From the NCBI RefSeq assembly GCF_003015145.1, contig NZ_CP027845.1, positions 806,001 to 870,000 on the forward strand: 64,000 bases of DNA, given 5' to 3'. How positions within the stretch are numbered: the stretch's first letter is position 1; each line of letters opens with the position of its first letter. This document shows positions 36,299 to 45,291 of the stretch, in pieces. Source of the DNA: Candidatus Phycorickettsia trachydisci (GTDB taxonomy: Bacteria > Pseudomonadota > Alphaproteobacteria > Rickettsiales > Rickettsiaceae). The notes beneath the pieces were generated by a model. It had not been told where the DNA came from, ran no database searches, and saw only the letters and a list, made by a program, of their open reading frames with translations. Both the position numbers and the translations under genes were made by a program.

Positions 36299-37445
36299 TC
36301 TGCAAGGTAAAACAGTTATCCTGCGTCTTGATTTAAACATGCCCGTTAAGGCAGGCAAGTTTGTTGACTTAACGCGCCTTAAACGCTCTATCCCTACCAT
36401 TAATCATCTCATCAATTCTGGTTGCAAAGTCGTTATAATATCTCATATGGGCAGACCCAAAGGGGAATTTGTTAGAAGCCTTTCTTTAGGACCTTTTGTT
36501 GATGAGATTGAGAAGTTACTTAATAAAAAAATACGCTTTGCTACTAACTGCATTGGCGAAAAAGTGAAAGGTAAAATTGCCTCGATGAATCCAAGAGATA
36601 TCATATTACTCGAGAATTTACGCTTTCACATAGGCGAAGAGACAAATGATGCAAAATTTTCTGAGCAAATCGCGTCCCTAGGAGATATATTTGTTAATGA
36701 TGCTTTCTCATGCAGTCATAGAAGTCATACATCAGTAGAAGGTATCACAAAATTTCTTCCAAGTTTTGCAGGTTTTGCTCTTGCATCTGAGCTTGAAAAT
36801 ATCGAAAAATTATTATCAAAACCTGAAAAAACTTTTACAGCTCTGGTAGGTGGATCTAAGATTTCCACAAAACTAAATTTACTTTCCACCTTCCTAGATA
36901 AAGTCGATTATCTCATATTAGGAGGCGGCATTGCCAACACATGCCTGCAGGCTTTAGGGCATGATTTAGGAAGCTCACTTGTGGATCTTGCTTTTTTAGC
37001 CCAAGCTGAAGAAATAATGAAAAAAGCTAAAAATACCCAAGTTCTTTTGCCCGAAGATTTTGTAGTAAAAGGCTCATCCGGCAAGATTAGTATCAAAAAA
37101 TTAGGTAATATTGCGTCAGATGATATGATAATGGACGTGGGTCCTCATTTTTCTGCAAAAGCTGCAGAGATTATAAATAACTCCAAAACAGTTATATGGA
37201 ACGGACCTTTAGGAGTAGTGGAATCTCCAAAATATGTAGGATCAAGTAGCTATATCGCACGCCATATTGCAAGCAGTACGCAAGAAGGAAAAATAAAAAG
37301 CATTATAGGCGGAGGAGATACCACCGCCCTACTCCAGACTTTGGGACTAATAGATTGCGTTACATATACCTCAACGGGTGGAGGGGCCTTCTTGGCATGG
37401 CTTGAAGGCGAGCCTTTACCGGGAATTGCAGCCTTAAGTAAATGA
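36264..37445 (+). CDS. pgk: Phosphoglycerate kinase
   Basis: Interconverts 1,3-bisphosphoglycerate and 3-phosphoglycerate with ADP/ATP (393 aa). Conserved blocks are VILRLDLNMPV, HMGRPKG, NDAFSCSHRSHTS, the hinge and nucleotide site LVGGSKISTKL, and IIGGGDTTALL near the C-terminus. The start is ATG 36264 or, three codons later, 36273; either overlaps the gap gene. Its last codons (ATGA) overlap the murD start by 4 bp. Confidence 0.96.
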   Translation: MISMRKLEQVDNLQGKTVILRLDLNMPVKAGKFVDLTRLKRSIPTINHLINSGCKVVIISHMGRPKGEFVRSLSLGPFVDEIEKLLNKKIRFATNCIGEKVKGKIASMNPRDIILLENLRFHIGEETNDAKFSEQIASLGDIFVNDAFSCSHRSHTSVEGITKFLPSFAGFALASELENIEKLLSKPEKTFTALVGGSKISTKLNLLSTFLDKVDYLILGGGIANTCLQALGHDLGSSLVDLAFLAQAEEIMKKAKNTQVLLPEDFVVKGSSGKISIKKLGNIASDDMIMDVGPHFSAKAAEIINNSKTVIWNGPLGVVESPKYVGSSSYIARHIASSTQEGKIKSIIGGGDTTALLQTLGLIDCVTYTSTGGGAFLAWLEGEPLPGIAALSK

Positions 37446-38644
37446 AAAAGCTTGGTATCTTAGGTTTAGGCAAAACTGGTAAAGCAGCCTATGAATACTT
37501 AAAAGATACTGCAGATACAGTTGTTTGCTGGGATGATAATATGCCAAATCAATCTACAAGCTTAGATGATGATGTTTGGAAGAGTTTAGATTATATCATC
37601 GCAAGCCCTGGCATAAACCTAAAAGGTCATAAAATTTTAGAACTTGGCATTCCGATTATAGGTGATATCGATGTTTTATACTTGCATAATCCTGATAGCA
37701 TATTCATAGGAATTACCGGCACAAATGGTAAAAGCACTACAACAGCTTTAACCTCACATATATCAGGCTTTACAGCTTGCGGCAACATTGGTTTGCCAGC
37801 TTTAAAAGCTCCTAAAAGTAAAGGGTATGTTCTTGAGATATCTTCATTCCAATTAGATTTAATAAAGTTTTTTAAGCCTAAAATAGCAGCAATTCTCAAT
37901 ATCTCACCTGATCATTTAGATCGCTATGGTTCCATGGATAATTACATAACATCTAAGCTAAGTATTGCCAAAAATATGGATAAAGATGGATATTTGCTTT
38001 TAAACTTAGATGACTCGATTTTAAGTACTTATGTTAATGATTTTAGTCATACGAATGTATGCACTTTCAGCCTAAAAAATAAGACGGCAGATTTTGTTTA
38101 CCAAGATTATGAAAGTAATTTAGTTGGAGAGCATAATAAGTACAATATTTTAGCCAGTAGCGCTATTTGTAAATTATTGAGCGCGCAGCAGATAGAGGAA
38201 AAACTCAAGACTTTTAAAGGTCTGTCCCATAGAATGGAATTCGTAGGTAAAACGAATGGCATCAGTTTTTATAATGACTCCAAAGCAACTAATAAAGAAT
38301 CAAGTCAGGTTGCCCTTAATGCTTTGGGAAATATATTCTGGCTTGCAGGAGGACGTCCCAAAAGTGGAGGTATTGAAGGATTAGATCTAAGCAACGTGCA
38401 AAAAGCATATTTTTTTGGAGAAGCAAGATTTGCGTTTGGAGAATACGCTAAAAAACTAGGCAAAAACTATTTTATAGCTGAAACTTTAGATGAAGCTTTA
38501 AAATGTGCTATACAAGATGCAAAAAATGGTAACATACTACTATCTCCAGCATGTAGCTCATTTGATCAGTTTCAAAATTTCGAGGATCGAGGGGATTATT
38601 TTAAAAATTTAGTCATTAAATACATAAATGATAGTAGAAGATAA
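37442..38644 (+). CDS. murD: UDP-N-acetylmuramoylalanine--D-glutamate ligase
   Basis: Adds D-Glu to UDP-MurNAc-L-Ala in the cytosolic phase of peptidoglycan synthesis (400 aa). An N-terminal Rossmann-like domain (LGILGLGKTGKAAYEYL) is followed by the ATP-binding GITGTNGKSTTTALT, the Mur-family HLDR (NISPDHLDRYG) and the C-terminal domain with SHRMEF and NDSKATN. It is embedded in a metabolic/RNA-modification operon rather than in a mur-fts cluster. Translationally coupled to pgk. Confidence 0.96.
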   Translation: MKKLGILGLGKTGKAAYEYLKDTADTVVCWDDNMPNQSTSLDDDVWKSLDYIIASPGINLKGHKILELGIPIIGDIDVLYLHNPDSIFIGITGTNGKSTTTALTSHISGFTACGNIGLPALKAPKSKGYVLEISSFQLDLIKFFKPKIAAILNISPDHLDRYGSMDNYITSKLSIAKNMDKDGYLLLNLDDSILSTYVNDFSHTNVCTFSLKNKTADFVYQDYESNLVGEHNKYNILASSAICKLLSAQQIEEKLKTFKGLSHRMEFVGKTNGISFYNDSKATNKESSQVALNALGNIFWLAGGRPKSGGIEGLDLSNVQKAYFFGEARFAFGEYAKKLGKNYFIAETLDEALKCAIQDAKNGNILLSPACSSFDQFQNFEDRGDYFKNLVIKYINDSRR

Positions 38645-39584
38645 ATTACCAGTAAGACTAGATCGATTTTTAAAAAGATGCTATCCCCTTATTACCCAAG
38701 GTGTTATTCAGACTCTTTTGAGAAGTAAAAAAGTTAAAGTGAATAGCGTACGTATTAAGGAGGCATCACTACGTCTAAATCACGGTGATAAAGTAGAAGT
38801 ATTTGCAAATCTAGATGAATACAGCCAAGAAACTGAAGCTATTAATCCATTGGCAAAATCTTTAAGTCAAAAACTACTTGGAGAATATAAGATTTTTGAA
38901 AATGACAACTTTTTAGTAATAAATAAACCTGCAAAACTTGCTACCCAAGGAGGAACTAAGATTAATATTTGCATCGATGATGGATTAAAATATTTAAACT
39001 CACTTGGATCTAGCTTGAAATTAGTCCACAGGCTCGATAAAGAGACGAGCGGGTTAATACTGATTGCAAAGGGATACGATGCTGCTGCTAAACTTAGTTA
39101 CGGATTTCGCGAAAAGAAAATTTATAAGACTTATTTAGCGCTCGTGAAAGGCACACCTAAACAAAAGCAAGGTATTATCAAAATTGAAGATGAAATAACT
39201 AAATATAAACTCTTAGAATATGATATAATTAAGGATGTTTCCTTAATTGAATTTAAGCCAATTACAGGTAAAGAGCATCAGATTAGGCGTCATGCTCTTG
39301 AGATTGGCACTTATATTTTAGGTGACAAAAAATATGGCCCAAACCAAAAAGATAAGTACATGATGCTACATTCAGCAGGCATAACAATTGACAAGGAAAT
39401 CTTTGGGTCTGAGTATAGTTTTAACATACCTTTACCAAAATATTTTATGGATGATAACAAAAAACCAGCAACTTACATTGATTCAAACTTTGATAAATTA
39501 TCTAGCGCACTAAAAAAGAATATTCAAAGAAGAAAACTTGCTAAAAAAAATGAAGAGCAGGATAGCCAAGATAATCAGCAATAG
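38628..39584 (+). CDS. RluC/RluD-family 23S rRNA pseudouridine synthase
   Basis: Isomerises specific uridines in 23S rRNA (318 aa). An N-terminal S4 RNA-binding domain (LPVRLDRFLKRCY…GDKVEVFANL) is followed by the catalytic domain with LVHRLDKETSGLILIAKG, which contains the nucleophilic Asp, and GKEHQIRRHALEIG. The C-terminal tail is Lys-rich. Start at ATG 38628, 17 bp inside murD. Which uridines it modifies cannot be told from sequence by eye; RluC is the closer guess. Confidence 0.92.
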   Translation: MIVEDKLPVRLDRFLKRCYPLITQGVIQTLLRSKKVKVNSVRIKEASLRLNHGDKVEVFANLDEYSQETEAINPLAKSLSQKLLGEYKIFENDNFLVINKPAKLATQGGTKINICIDDGLKYLNSLGSSLKLVHRLDKETSGLILIAKGYDAAAKLSYGFREKKIYKTYLALVKGTPKQKQGIIKIEDEITKYKLLEYDIIKDVSLIEFKPITGKEHQIRRHALEIGTYILGDKKYGPNQKDKYMMLHSAGITIDKEIFGSEYSFNIPLPKYFMDDNKKPATYIDSNFDKLSSALKKNIQRRKLAKKNEEQDSQDNQQ

Positions 39585-40254
39585 AGGTTATTGCTCAAGA
39601 AGGGATGCTGAAAAGTTAGTTTTAGCTGGAAGCGTCAAAGTAAATGGTGAGCTTGCTTGCGATGTTGCAACAAATTTTCCCGATGATTCGATAATTACTG
39701 TTAATGACGAGGAAGTTAGGCCTTTTAATAAAACTCGTCTTTGGATTTATCACAAACCGTTAGGAGTAATTACGACCAGGAAAGATCCTCAAGGAAGAAA
39801 AACAGTATTTGATGCCTTTGATAGCTCGGAGCATTTAGTCTCAGTAGGTCGTCTTGATATTAACTCTCAAGGTTTGTTATTAATTACAAATGATAAGACG
39901 CTCGCAGCTCATTTAGAAAATCCTGCAAATAATTTTGTGCGGATATATAAAGTGCGATTTTTTGGTAAGATTCCAGATAAGCTTTTTGATGTTCAAAAAG
40001 GTATAGAAATTGACGGGGTAAGGTATAAACCTATTAAACTTAAAGTCCTAAAGCAAGGCATAAATAGCTGGTGTGAAATGCAACTAAGTGAGGGCAAAAA
40101 TAGAGAAATACGTAAAATACTTGAGCACTTTGACTTACAAGTAAATAGACTTATTCGAACGCAGTATGGCCCATTTAAGTTAGGTGATTTACAAGAAGGA
40201 GAAATTAAAGAAATAAATTATGTTAAGAGTAGTTGCGGGGAGTTTAAAAAATAA
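39550..40254 (+). CDS. RsuA/RluB-family pseudouridine synthase
   Basis: Second rRNA pseudouridine synthase, of the RsuA/RluB/RluE branch (234 aa). The N-terminal S4 domain has ISNRGYCSRRDAEKLVLAGSVKVNG and the catalytic motif is SVGRLDINSQGLLLITND. The frame is open from a TTG at 39538, but ATG 39550 gives the family start MKSRIAKIISNRG and I use it. It overlaps the preceding gene by 35 bp. RluB is more likely than RsuA given the following EGKNREIRKILEHF block, but this is not certain. Confidence 0.92.
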   Translation: MKSRIAKIISNRGYCSRRDAEKLVLAGSVKVNGELACDVATNFPDDSIITVNDEEVRPFNKTRLWIYHKPLGVITTRKDPQGRKTVFDAFDSSEHLVSVGRLDINSQGLLLITNDKTLAAHLENPANNFVRIYKVRFFGKIPDKLFDVQKGIEIDGVRYKPIKLKVLKQGINSWCEMQLSEGKNREIRKILEHFDLQVNRLIRTQYGPFKLGDLQEGEIKEINYVKSSCGEFKK

Positions 40255-40777
40255 ACTAATTCCAGTAATTAAGAACGCTGAATTTAGACCATCTACCACC
40301 AAAGCGCGTCAGGCTATTTTTAGTATCATCTACTCCATGGGAATAGATCTTGAAGAAGCAAATGTTTTGGATATGTTTTGTGGTTCAGGTAGCTTGGGTA
40401 TAGAAGCACTATCTAGAGGCGCTAAGTTTGCAAGCTTCATAGATATTAATGCTGCTCAACTTACATTGCTTAAAAAATTTTTAGATGAAGCAAAGTTATC
40501 CTTTGAGGTTCTGAATCAAGACGTACGAAATCAGATATATACGAATAAAAAATATGATATAGTCTTTATGGATGCCCCTTACTATCAAGACTTAAATTTT
40601 GACGCCTTGGTCAATTTAGACAAAAGTAAAATTTTGGCAGAAAATAGCCTTTTAATTATTGAAACAGCTTATAATGAGGAGCTAAAAATCCCTGATGCAT
40701 ATTTGAAAATTGATGAAAGGCGTTATAGTAAGAATAAAATCACTTTTGTAAGAAGAGCATTATATGGCCAAAGTTAA
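40220..40777 (+). CDS. rsmD: 16S rRNA (guanine966-N2)-methyltransferase RsmD
   Basis: SAM-dependent methyltransferase of the small-subunit rRNA (185 aa). It has MLRVVAGSLKNKLI and RPSTTKARQAIFSI at the N-terminus, the SAM-binding VLDMFCGSGSLGIEALSRGA, and the catalytic motif reading DAPYY in place of the common DPPY. It overlaps its upstream neighbour by 35 bp and radA by 14 bp. Confidence 0.93.
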   Translation: MLRVVAGSLKNKLIPVIKNAEFRPSTTKARQAIFSIIYSMGIDLEEANVLDMFCGSGSLGIEALSRGAKFASFIDINAAQLTLLKKFLDEAKLSFEVLNQDVRNQIYTNKKYDIVFMDAPYYQDLNFDALVNLDKSKILAENSLLIIETAYNEELKIPDAYLKIDERRYSKNKITFVRRALYGQS

Positions 40778-42119
40778 GTCCTCCTACGTCTGTAACAATT
40801 GCGGCGCAGTAACCCATAAATGGTTTGGGAAATGCTTTAGCTGTGGCGCATTTAATAGTATTACAGAGGAGATAATTGAGCAAACCAAAAGTAGTGATGA
40901 CAACCGCTACAAAACTTTAACTCCAGAAAACTTAAACAGCGCTGTAGGTGAACACGAAGAGAGGATAGTACTCCCAAGCACTGAACTAAACAGGATATTA
41001 GGCGGAGGACTCGTGCGTGGCTCTGCTGTGCTTATTGGAGGTGAGCCTGGTATAGGTAAATCTACTTTGCTTCTACAACTTGCTATTGACCTTGGTAAGA
41101 TGAATCTGAAATGCTTGTATGTAAGTGGAGAAGAGTCAAAACAACAAATAAAGCTTAGAGCCAAAAGACTTGATACGGGAGATAATGATAACGTATTGCT
41201 GATTTCCGAAAGTAACCTGCATATAATTCATAAAACAGCAGCTGAATGTAAAGACTTAGACTTAATTATACTGGACTCTATTCAAACTGTCCTAAGCGAT
41301 CAGATATCTTCTGCTGCAGGCTCTGTATCACAAGTGCGCATGGTAGCCCAAGAACTGATACAATATGCAAAAAAACAAAATGTAATACTGGTATTGGTAG
41401 GCCACGTTACTAAAGAAGGTCAAATTGCAGGCCCTAAGGTACTCGAGCATATGGTTGATACAGTACTATATTTTGAAAGTGATCAAAATTATTACCTACG
41501 AATCCTACGAGCAATTAAAAACCGCTTTGGAGGAATAAATGAAATCGGCGTATTTGAAATGACCCAAAATGGTTTAGTTGAGGTTAAAAATGCATCAGAG
41601 CTTTTCATTACTCAACGCAGTCAGTCTATTGTTGGATCAAGCGTATTTGCTACAATTGAAGGCTCACGCCCGTTCTTAGTTGAAATTCAAGCCTTGCTTG
41701 CGCCATGTCAAATGCCAATGCCAAGAAGGGCGGTTGTAGGTTGGGATTTAAGCCGACTGTCTATGATTTTGGCAGTTTTGTCTGTCCGCTGTAAGCTGAA
41801 TCTCGCAAACTTTGAGGTATACTTAAATGTTGCAGGCGGCTTTAAATTATCTGATCCAGCTGGCGATTTAAGTGTTGCAGCAGCAATTATTTCGGCAGCT
41901 CTGAATGTACCTCTTCCATTAAACAGTATATTTTTTGGTGAAATCAGTTTATCTGGAGAAGTGCGACCCGTAAGCCAAATGACTAGCCGAATTAATGAAG
42001 CACGAAGGCTAGGATTTGATACAGTCATATTAAGTCACAGCGAAAAGAACAAAGATGGAGCCACAAAAGCCATTAAAGATGTGGGAGAACTCAAAAATTT
42101 CATTCTAAATATAAATTAA
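40764..42119 (+). CDS. radA: DNA repair protein RadA
   Basis: RecA-related branch-migration factor in recombination (451 aa). It has an N-terminal C4 zinc finger (CNNCGAVTHKWFGKCFSC), Walker A GGEPGIGKSTLLLQLA, the RadA-specific KNRFG motif, and a C-terminal Lon-like domain that includes LSGEVRPVSQM. Complete and of normal length. It ends 2 bp before der. Confidence 0.96.
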   Translation: MAKVKSSYVCNNCGAVTHKWFGKCFSCGAFNSITEEIIEQTKSSDDNRYKTLTPENLNSAVGEHEERIVLPSTELNRILGGGLVRGSAVLIGGEPGIGKSTLLLQLAIDLGKMNLKCLYVSGEESKQQIKLRAKRLDTGDNDNVLLISESNLHIIHKTAAECKDLDLIILDSIQTVLSDQISSAAGSVSQVRMVAQELIQYAKKQNVILVLVGHVTKEGQIAGPKVLEHMVDTVLYFESDQNYYLRILRAIKNRFGGINEIGVFEMTQNGLVEVKNASELFITQRSQSIVGSSVFATIEGSRPFLVEIQALLAPCQMPMPRRAVVGWDLSRLSMILAVLSVRCKLNLANFEVYLNVAGGFKLSDPAGDLSVAAAIISAALNVPLPLNSIFFGEISLSGEVRPVSQMTSRINEARRLGFDTVILSHSEKNKDGATKAIKDVGELKNFILNIN

Positions 42120-42121
42120 TC

Positions 42122-43465
42122 ATGTTAGTTGCGCTAGTAGGAAGAACAAGTGTTGGAAAATCTACTTTATTTAACCGCTTAACAAAAGGCGGCGATAAAT
42201 CCATAACGCATATTGAAAGAAACGTTACAAGGGATTATAAAATTGCCAAAGCTCACCTTTTTGACTTAAGTTTTGACGTAATAGATACTGCTGGGATTGA
42301 AAGTTTTGCATCTGGCAAAAATAAATTACAAGATCAAGCAGGACAAAAATCCCTTAATATGCTTAAAAAAGCAGAACTAGTATTATTCGTAGTAGATGGC
42401 AGGGTTGGGGTTACAAATTTTGATGCAGAAATTGCTAAATTTATACGCAAGAACTGCTCTAGCGAAGTGATTTTAATCATTAACAAATGTGAAAAAGCTA
42501 TAAACATTACTCCCGATTATTATCGCTTAGGTTTTAAGGATCCAATCTGCATATCCGCTGAGCATGGTGTTGGCATGAGTATTTTACATGAAGCTTTAAA
42601 ACCCAAAATACCTCAAATACAAATTGAAGAAGAATCTGAGCAAGAAGATGACGATACTTTACGCCTTGCAATAGTGGGAAGACCAAATGGAGGTAAATCG
42701 ACCTATATTAATAGCTTAATAGAAGAAGATAGGATGCTCACAAGCGCTATTGCTGGAACTACAAGAGATGCAGTAGATATAGATTGGGATTATAGGGGGC
42801 AAAAAATTACATTAATCGATACAGCGGGGCTGAGACGTAAAAGCCGCATTGATGAAGATATAGAGTTTTTATCAGCCAAACAAACTATCAACGCTATTCA
42901 AAAGGCAAATGTTTGCGCCTTAGTTCTTGATGCAGAGCTAGGATTAGAAGATCAAGATTTAAAAATTGCTAACCTTGTTTTAGATAGAAATAAGTGCTTG
43001 ATACTTGCTTTTAACAAATGGGATTTAATTGAAGATAAAAATTCATATAAAGAGGCAGTAACGTATACCTTATCCAGAAAATTATCTCAAATTCAAGATG
43101 TTCCAGTTGTCTATTTATCTGCACAAAATAAGAAAAATATTTTTTCTTTAATTGATACGGCAATAACTTGCAAACAGAAATTTGCTACTAAAATTTCAAC
43201 CAGTAAATTAAATATATGGCTCGCAAAAGTAACAGCTACCTACGCACCACCTGTACCCAAAACTGGCAAAACCGTAAAGATAAAATACATGACTCAAGTT
43301 GCAACTAATCCTCCAACATTCAAGTTATTTGGTAATTATACTTTGCCCGAAAGTTATAAAAGGTATCTAGCCAAATCTTTGCGAGAAATTTTTGACCTCG
43401 AAGGCATACCTATTCGAATACTCTTCTCTAAATCTAGTAATCCATATACTAAAAAAGATGCGTAA
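42122..43465 (+). CDS. der: Ribosome-associated GTPase Der (EngA)
   Basis: Double GTPase needed for 50S ribosome assembly (447 aa). Two G domains stand in tandem: GRTSVGKSTLFNRL with DTAGIESF and NKCE, then GRPNGGKSTYINSL with DTAGLRRKS and NKWD. The first G1 has Thr-Ser in place of the usual Pro-Asn. A C-terminal KH-like domain follows (NIWLAKVTATYAPP…). It overlaps miaA by 8 bp. Confidence 0.95.
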   Translation: MLVALVGRTSVGKSTLFNRLTKGGDKSITHIERNVTRDYKIAKAHLFDLSFDVIDTAGIESFASGKNKLQDQAGQKSLNMLKKAELVLFVVDGRVGVTNFDAEIAKFIRKNCSSEVILIINKCEKAINITPDYYRLGFKDPICISAEHGVGMSILHEALKPKIPQIQIEEESEQEDDDTLRLAIVGRPNGGKSTYINSLIEEDRMLTSAIAGTTRDAVDIDWDYRGQKITLIDTAGLRRKSRIDEDIEFLSAKQTINAIQKANVCALVLDAELGLEDQDLKIANLVLDRNKCLILAFNKWDLIEDKNSYKEAVTYTLSRKLSQIQDVPVVYLSAQNKKNIFSLIDTAITCKQKFATKISTSKLNIWLAKVTATYAPPVPKTGKTVKIKYMTQVATNPPTFKLFGNYTLPESYKRYLAKSLREIFDLEGIPIRILFSKSSNPYTKKDA

Positions 43466-44321
43466 GATTCATATCATCTGCGGACCTACCGCAAGTGGTA
43501 AATCTGCTTACGCACTTGATATGGCTCAAAAAATTAGGGCAATTATTATAAATGCGGATGCCTTGCAGGTATATAAGCAACTCAAAATCATAACATGCTG
43601 TCCTAAAGAAGAAGATTTAAAAATAACGCAACACTTTCTATATAACCATATAGATATTTTTGAAGAATACAACGCTCATAAATATGTAAATCAAGTTGTA
43701 GAAGTTTTAACCGCATTACCAGATCACATCCCAACAATTATTGTTGGAGGAACTGGTATGTATTTACAATTTTTAATTCAAGGCGTTCATAGGCTGCCAG
43801 AGATTGATTCGCAAATTCGAAAAAGTGTTCGAGATAAAATATCTGATCCCATAAAGCTATATAAAGAACTCAAAGAGATTGATCCACTTAGCGCTTCAAC
43901 CCTCAATCAACTTGATACAAAACGCATATCTAGAGCACTAGAAGTATACCTTCAAACTAGCAAAAGCATTACATCTTTTTATCGAGATGATAATTTATAT
44001 AGGCCTCTTGAAGGATGCGATATTACCACACATTTGCTCCTTCTAGATCGAAAAAAGTTATACGAAAATTGCAATAAACGTTTTGAATCCTTGATAAAAC
44101 AGGGAGCTTTAGATGAAGCTCAAAAAATTTTACCACTCTGGGATAATTTGCACACATCAGCAAAAAAGGCTTTAGGTTTAAAAGAATTAGTCAATTACTT
44201 AAAAGACGAAGTATCTTTAGATGATGCAATTAAGGTAGCACAACAAAAGACTCGCAATTTTGCAAAACGTCAAATGACATGGTTTCGTCACCAGCTAAAA
44301 GCAGATCATATTATTAGCTAA
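43458..44321 (+). CDS. miaA: tRNA dimethylallyltransferase MiaA
   Basis: Isopentenylates A37 of tRNAs that read UNN codons (287 aa). It has P-loop GPTASGKSAYALDMA, NADALQVYKQLKI, VGGTGMYLQFLIQG, and a C-terminal TRNFAKRQMTWFR. An open frame reaches back to a TTG at 43392, but the conserved protein begins at ATG 43458, in the 8-bp overlap with the der stop. It needs dimethylallyl diphosphate; no isoprenoid gene is in the window. Last gene of the long operon. Confidence 0.95.
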   Translation: MRKIHIICGPTASGKSAYALDMAQKIRAIIINADALQVYKQLKIITCCPKEEDLKITQHFLYNHIDIFEEYNAHKYVNQVVEVLTALPDHIPTIIVGGTGMYLQFLIQGVHRLPEIDSQIRKSVRDKISDPIKLYKELKEIDPLSASTLNQLDTKRISRALEVYLQTSKSITSFYRDDNLYRPLEGCDITTHLLLLDRKKLYENCNKRFESLIKQGALDEAQKILPLWDNLHTSAKKALGLKELVNYLKDEVSLDDAIKVAQQKTRNFAKRQMTWFRHQLKADHIIS

Positions 44322-44423
44322 TTTACGACAATTCTATAATTTTATCGTCCCATAAAGCATTTCTATGAGGCTAAATTTTTAACCTAATTTAGAATAGATA
44401 TACACAGTAATTAGGTAAATTTT

Positions 44424-45185
44424 ATGGCTTTCAGTCCTAGCTTATGGTGGCAAAAGGTTAAAACCTTTTTTGGGAATTGGACACCTACATGGATAAAACA
44501 GACTTTTTGGCCAAATTGGCAAAATCCAAGTACTCCAAAAAATGAACAAATCACTCCAATAAGTGATACCACAGCGCAAGAAACAGTAATCAATAAAGAT
44601 ACAGCTCTAAAACAGCCCACTGAACTACTGCAAGAACAGAAGTCTCAAATACAAGAACCTACTCAACAATTGCCTAACAAAGGAATAGGCAGTAAATTGA
44701 TCAATGACGACACTTTATCTGATGAAGAAAAAGTATTGTTTTTGAAACAAAAGGCTAAAAATTTCAAAACCTCAGCTTTATTTCATGCGATCAATCTAGG
44801 CTCACCAGAAGAAGTTAAGCTTTTAATTCAAAATGGCTGCGATATAAATGAGCGTCTAACTTGGACTGAAGATACACCGTTGCATTACGCAGTACTATAT
44901 AATAGACCCGAACTCATTCGAATGTTAGTGGATGCAGGAGCTGATATAGAAGCAAAAAATCTATCTAAATTAACACCATTTGCTACGGCAAAAGATACAG
45001 GTAAAATTGAAATCTGTGAGGCATTAGCAAAAGCCGGAGCTAATACTGATGTAACACTTCCCGATAAAAAAGCAGCAGTTAAAGAATCAAATGAAATAGC
45101 CCAAAATTTTCTTCAACAATCAAGGATAAAGAGGAAAAAATCAAAAATGGAAAAACAACAAGATTTCAAAGGACCAAATTTATAA
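44424..45185 (+). CDS. Ankyrin-repeat protein with Trp-rich N-terminus (253 aa)
   Basis: The first 35 residues are unusually rich in Trp (seven in MAFSPSLWWQK…FWPNWQNP) and could be a membrane-interacting helix or a delivery signal. A Gln/Pro/Thr-rich linker follows, then about three ankyrin units at residues 115-215 (SALFHAINLGSPEEVKLLI, TPLHYAVLYNRPELIRMLV). The C-terminal tail is Lys-rich (RIKRKKSKMEKQQ), a basic end as found in many type IV secretion substrates. No signal peptide. It lies just upstream of another ankyrin gene with a similar N-terminal design. Confidence 0.87.
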   Translation: MAFSPSLWWQKVKTFFGNWTPTWIKQTFWPNWQNPSTPKNEQITPISDTTAQETVINKDTALKQPTELLQEQKSQIQEPTQQLPNKGIGSKLINDDTLSDEEKVLFLKQKAKNFKTSALFHAINLGSPEEVKLLIQNGCDINERLTWTEDTPLHYAVLYNRPELIRMLVDAGADIEAKNLSKLTPFATAKDTGKIEICEALAKAGANTDVTLPDKKAAVKESNEIAQNFLQQSRIKRKKSKMEKQQDFKGPNL

Positions 45186-45195
45186 TAAAGTATTG

Positions 45196-45222
45196 TTACA
45201 ACCTTGGGAAATTGTAATTTTT
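45196..45222 (+). terminator. Weak terminator-like hairpin
   Basis: TTACAA and TTGTAA form a 6-bp stem around a 10-base loop and are followed by five T. It lies 10 bp after the stop of the 253-residue ankyrin gene. The stem is AT-rich and the loop long, so termination may be partial. Confidence 0.35.
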
Positions 45223-45291
45223 AAGATGATAAAAGACAATTAAGGCACAAACATTAGGATTAAAGAAATTATAGGCAAAGAAAGCATTGAT

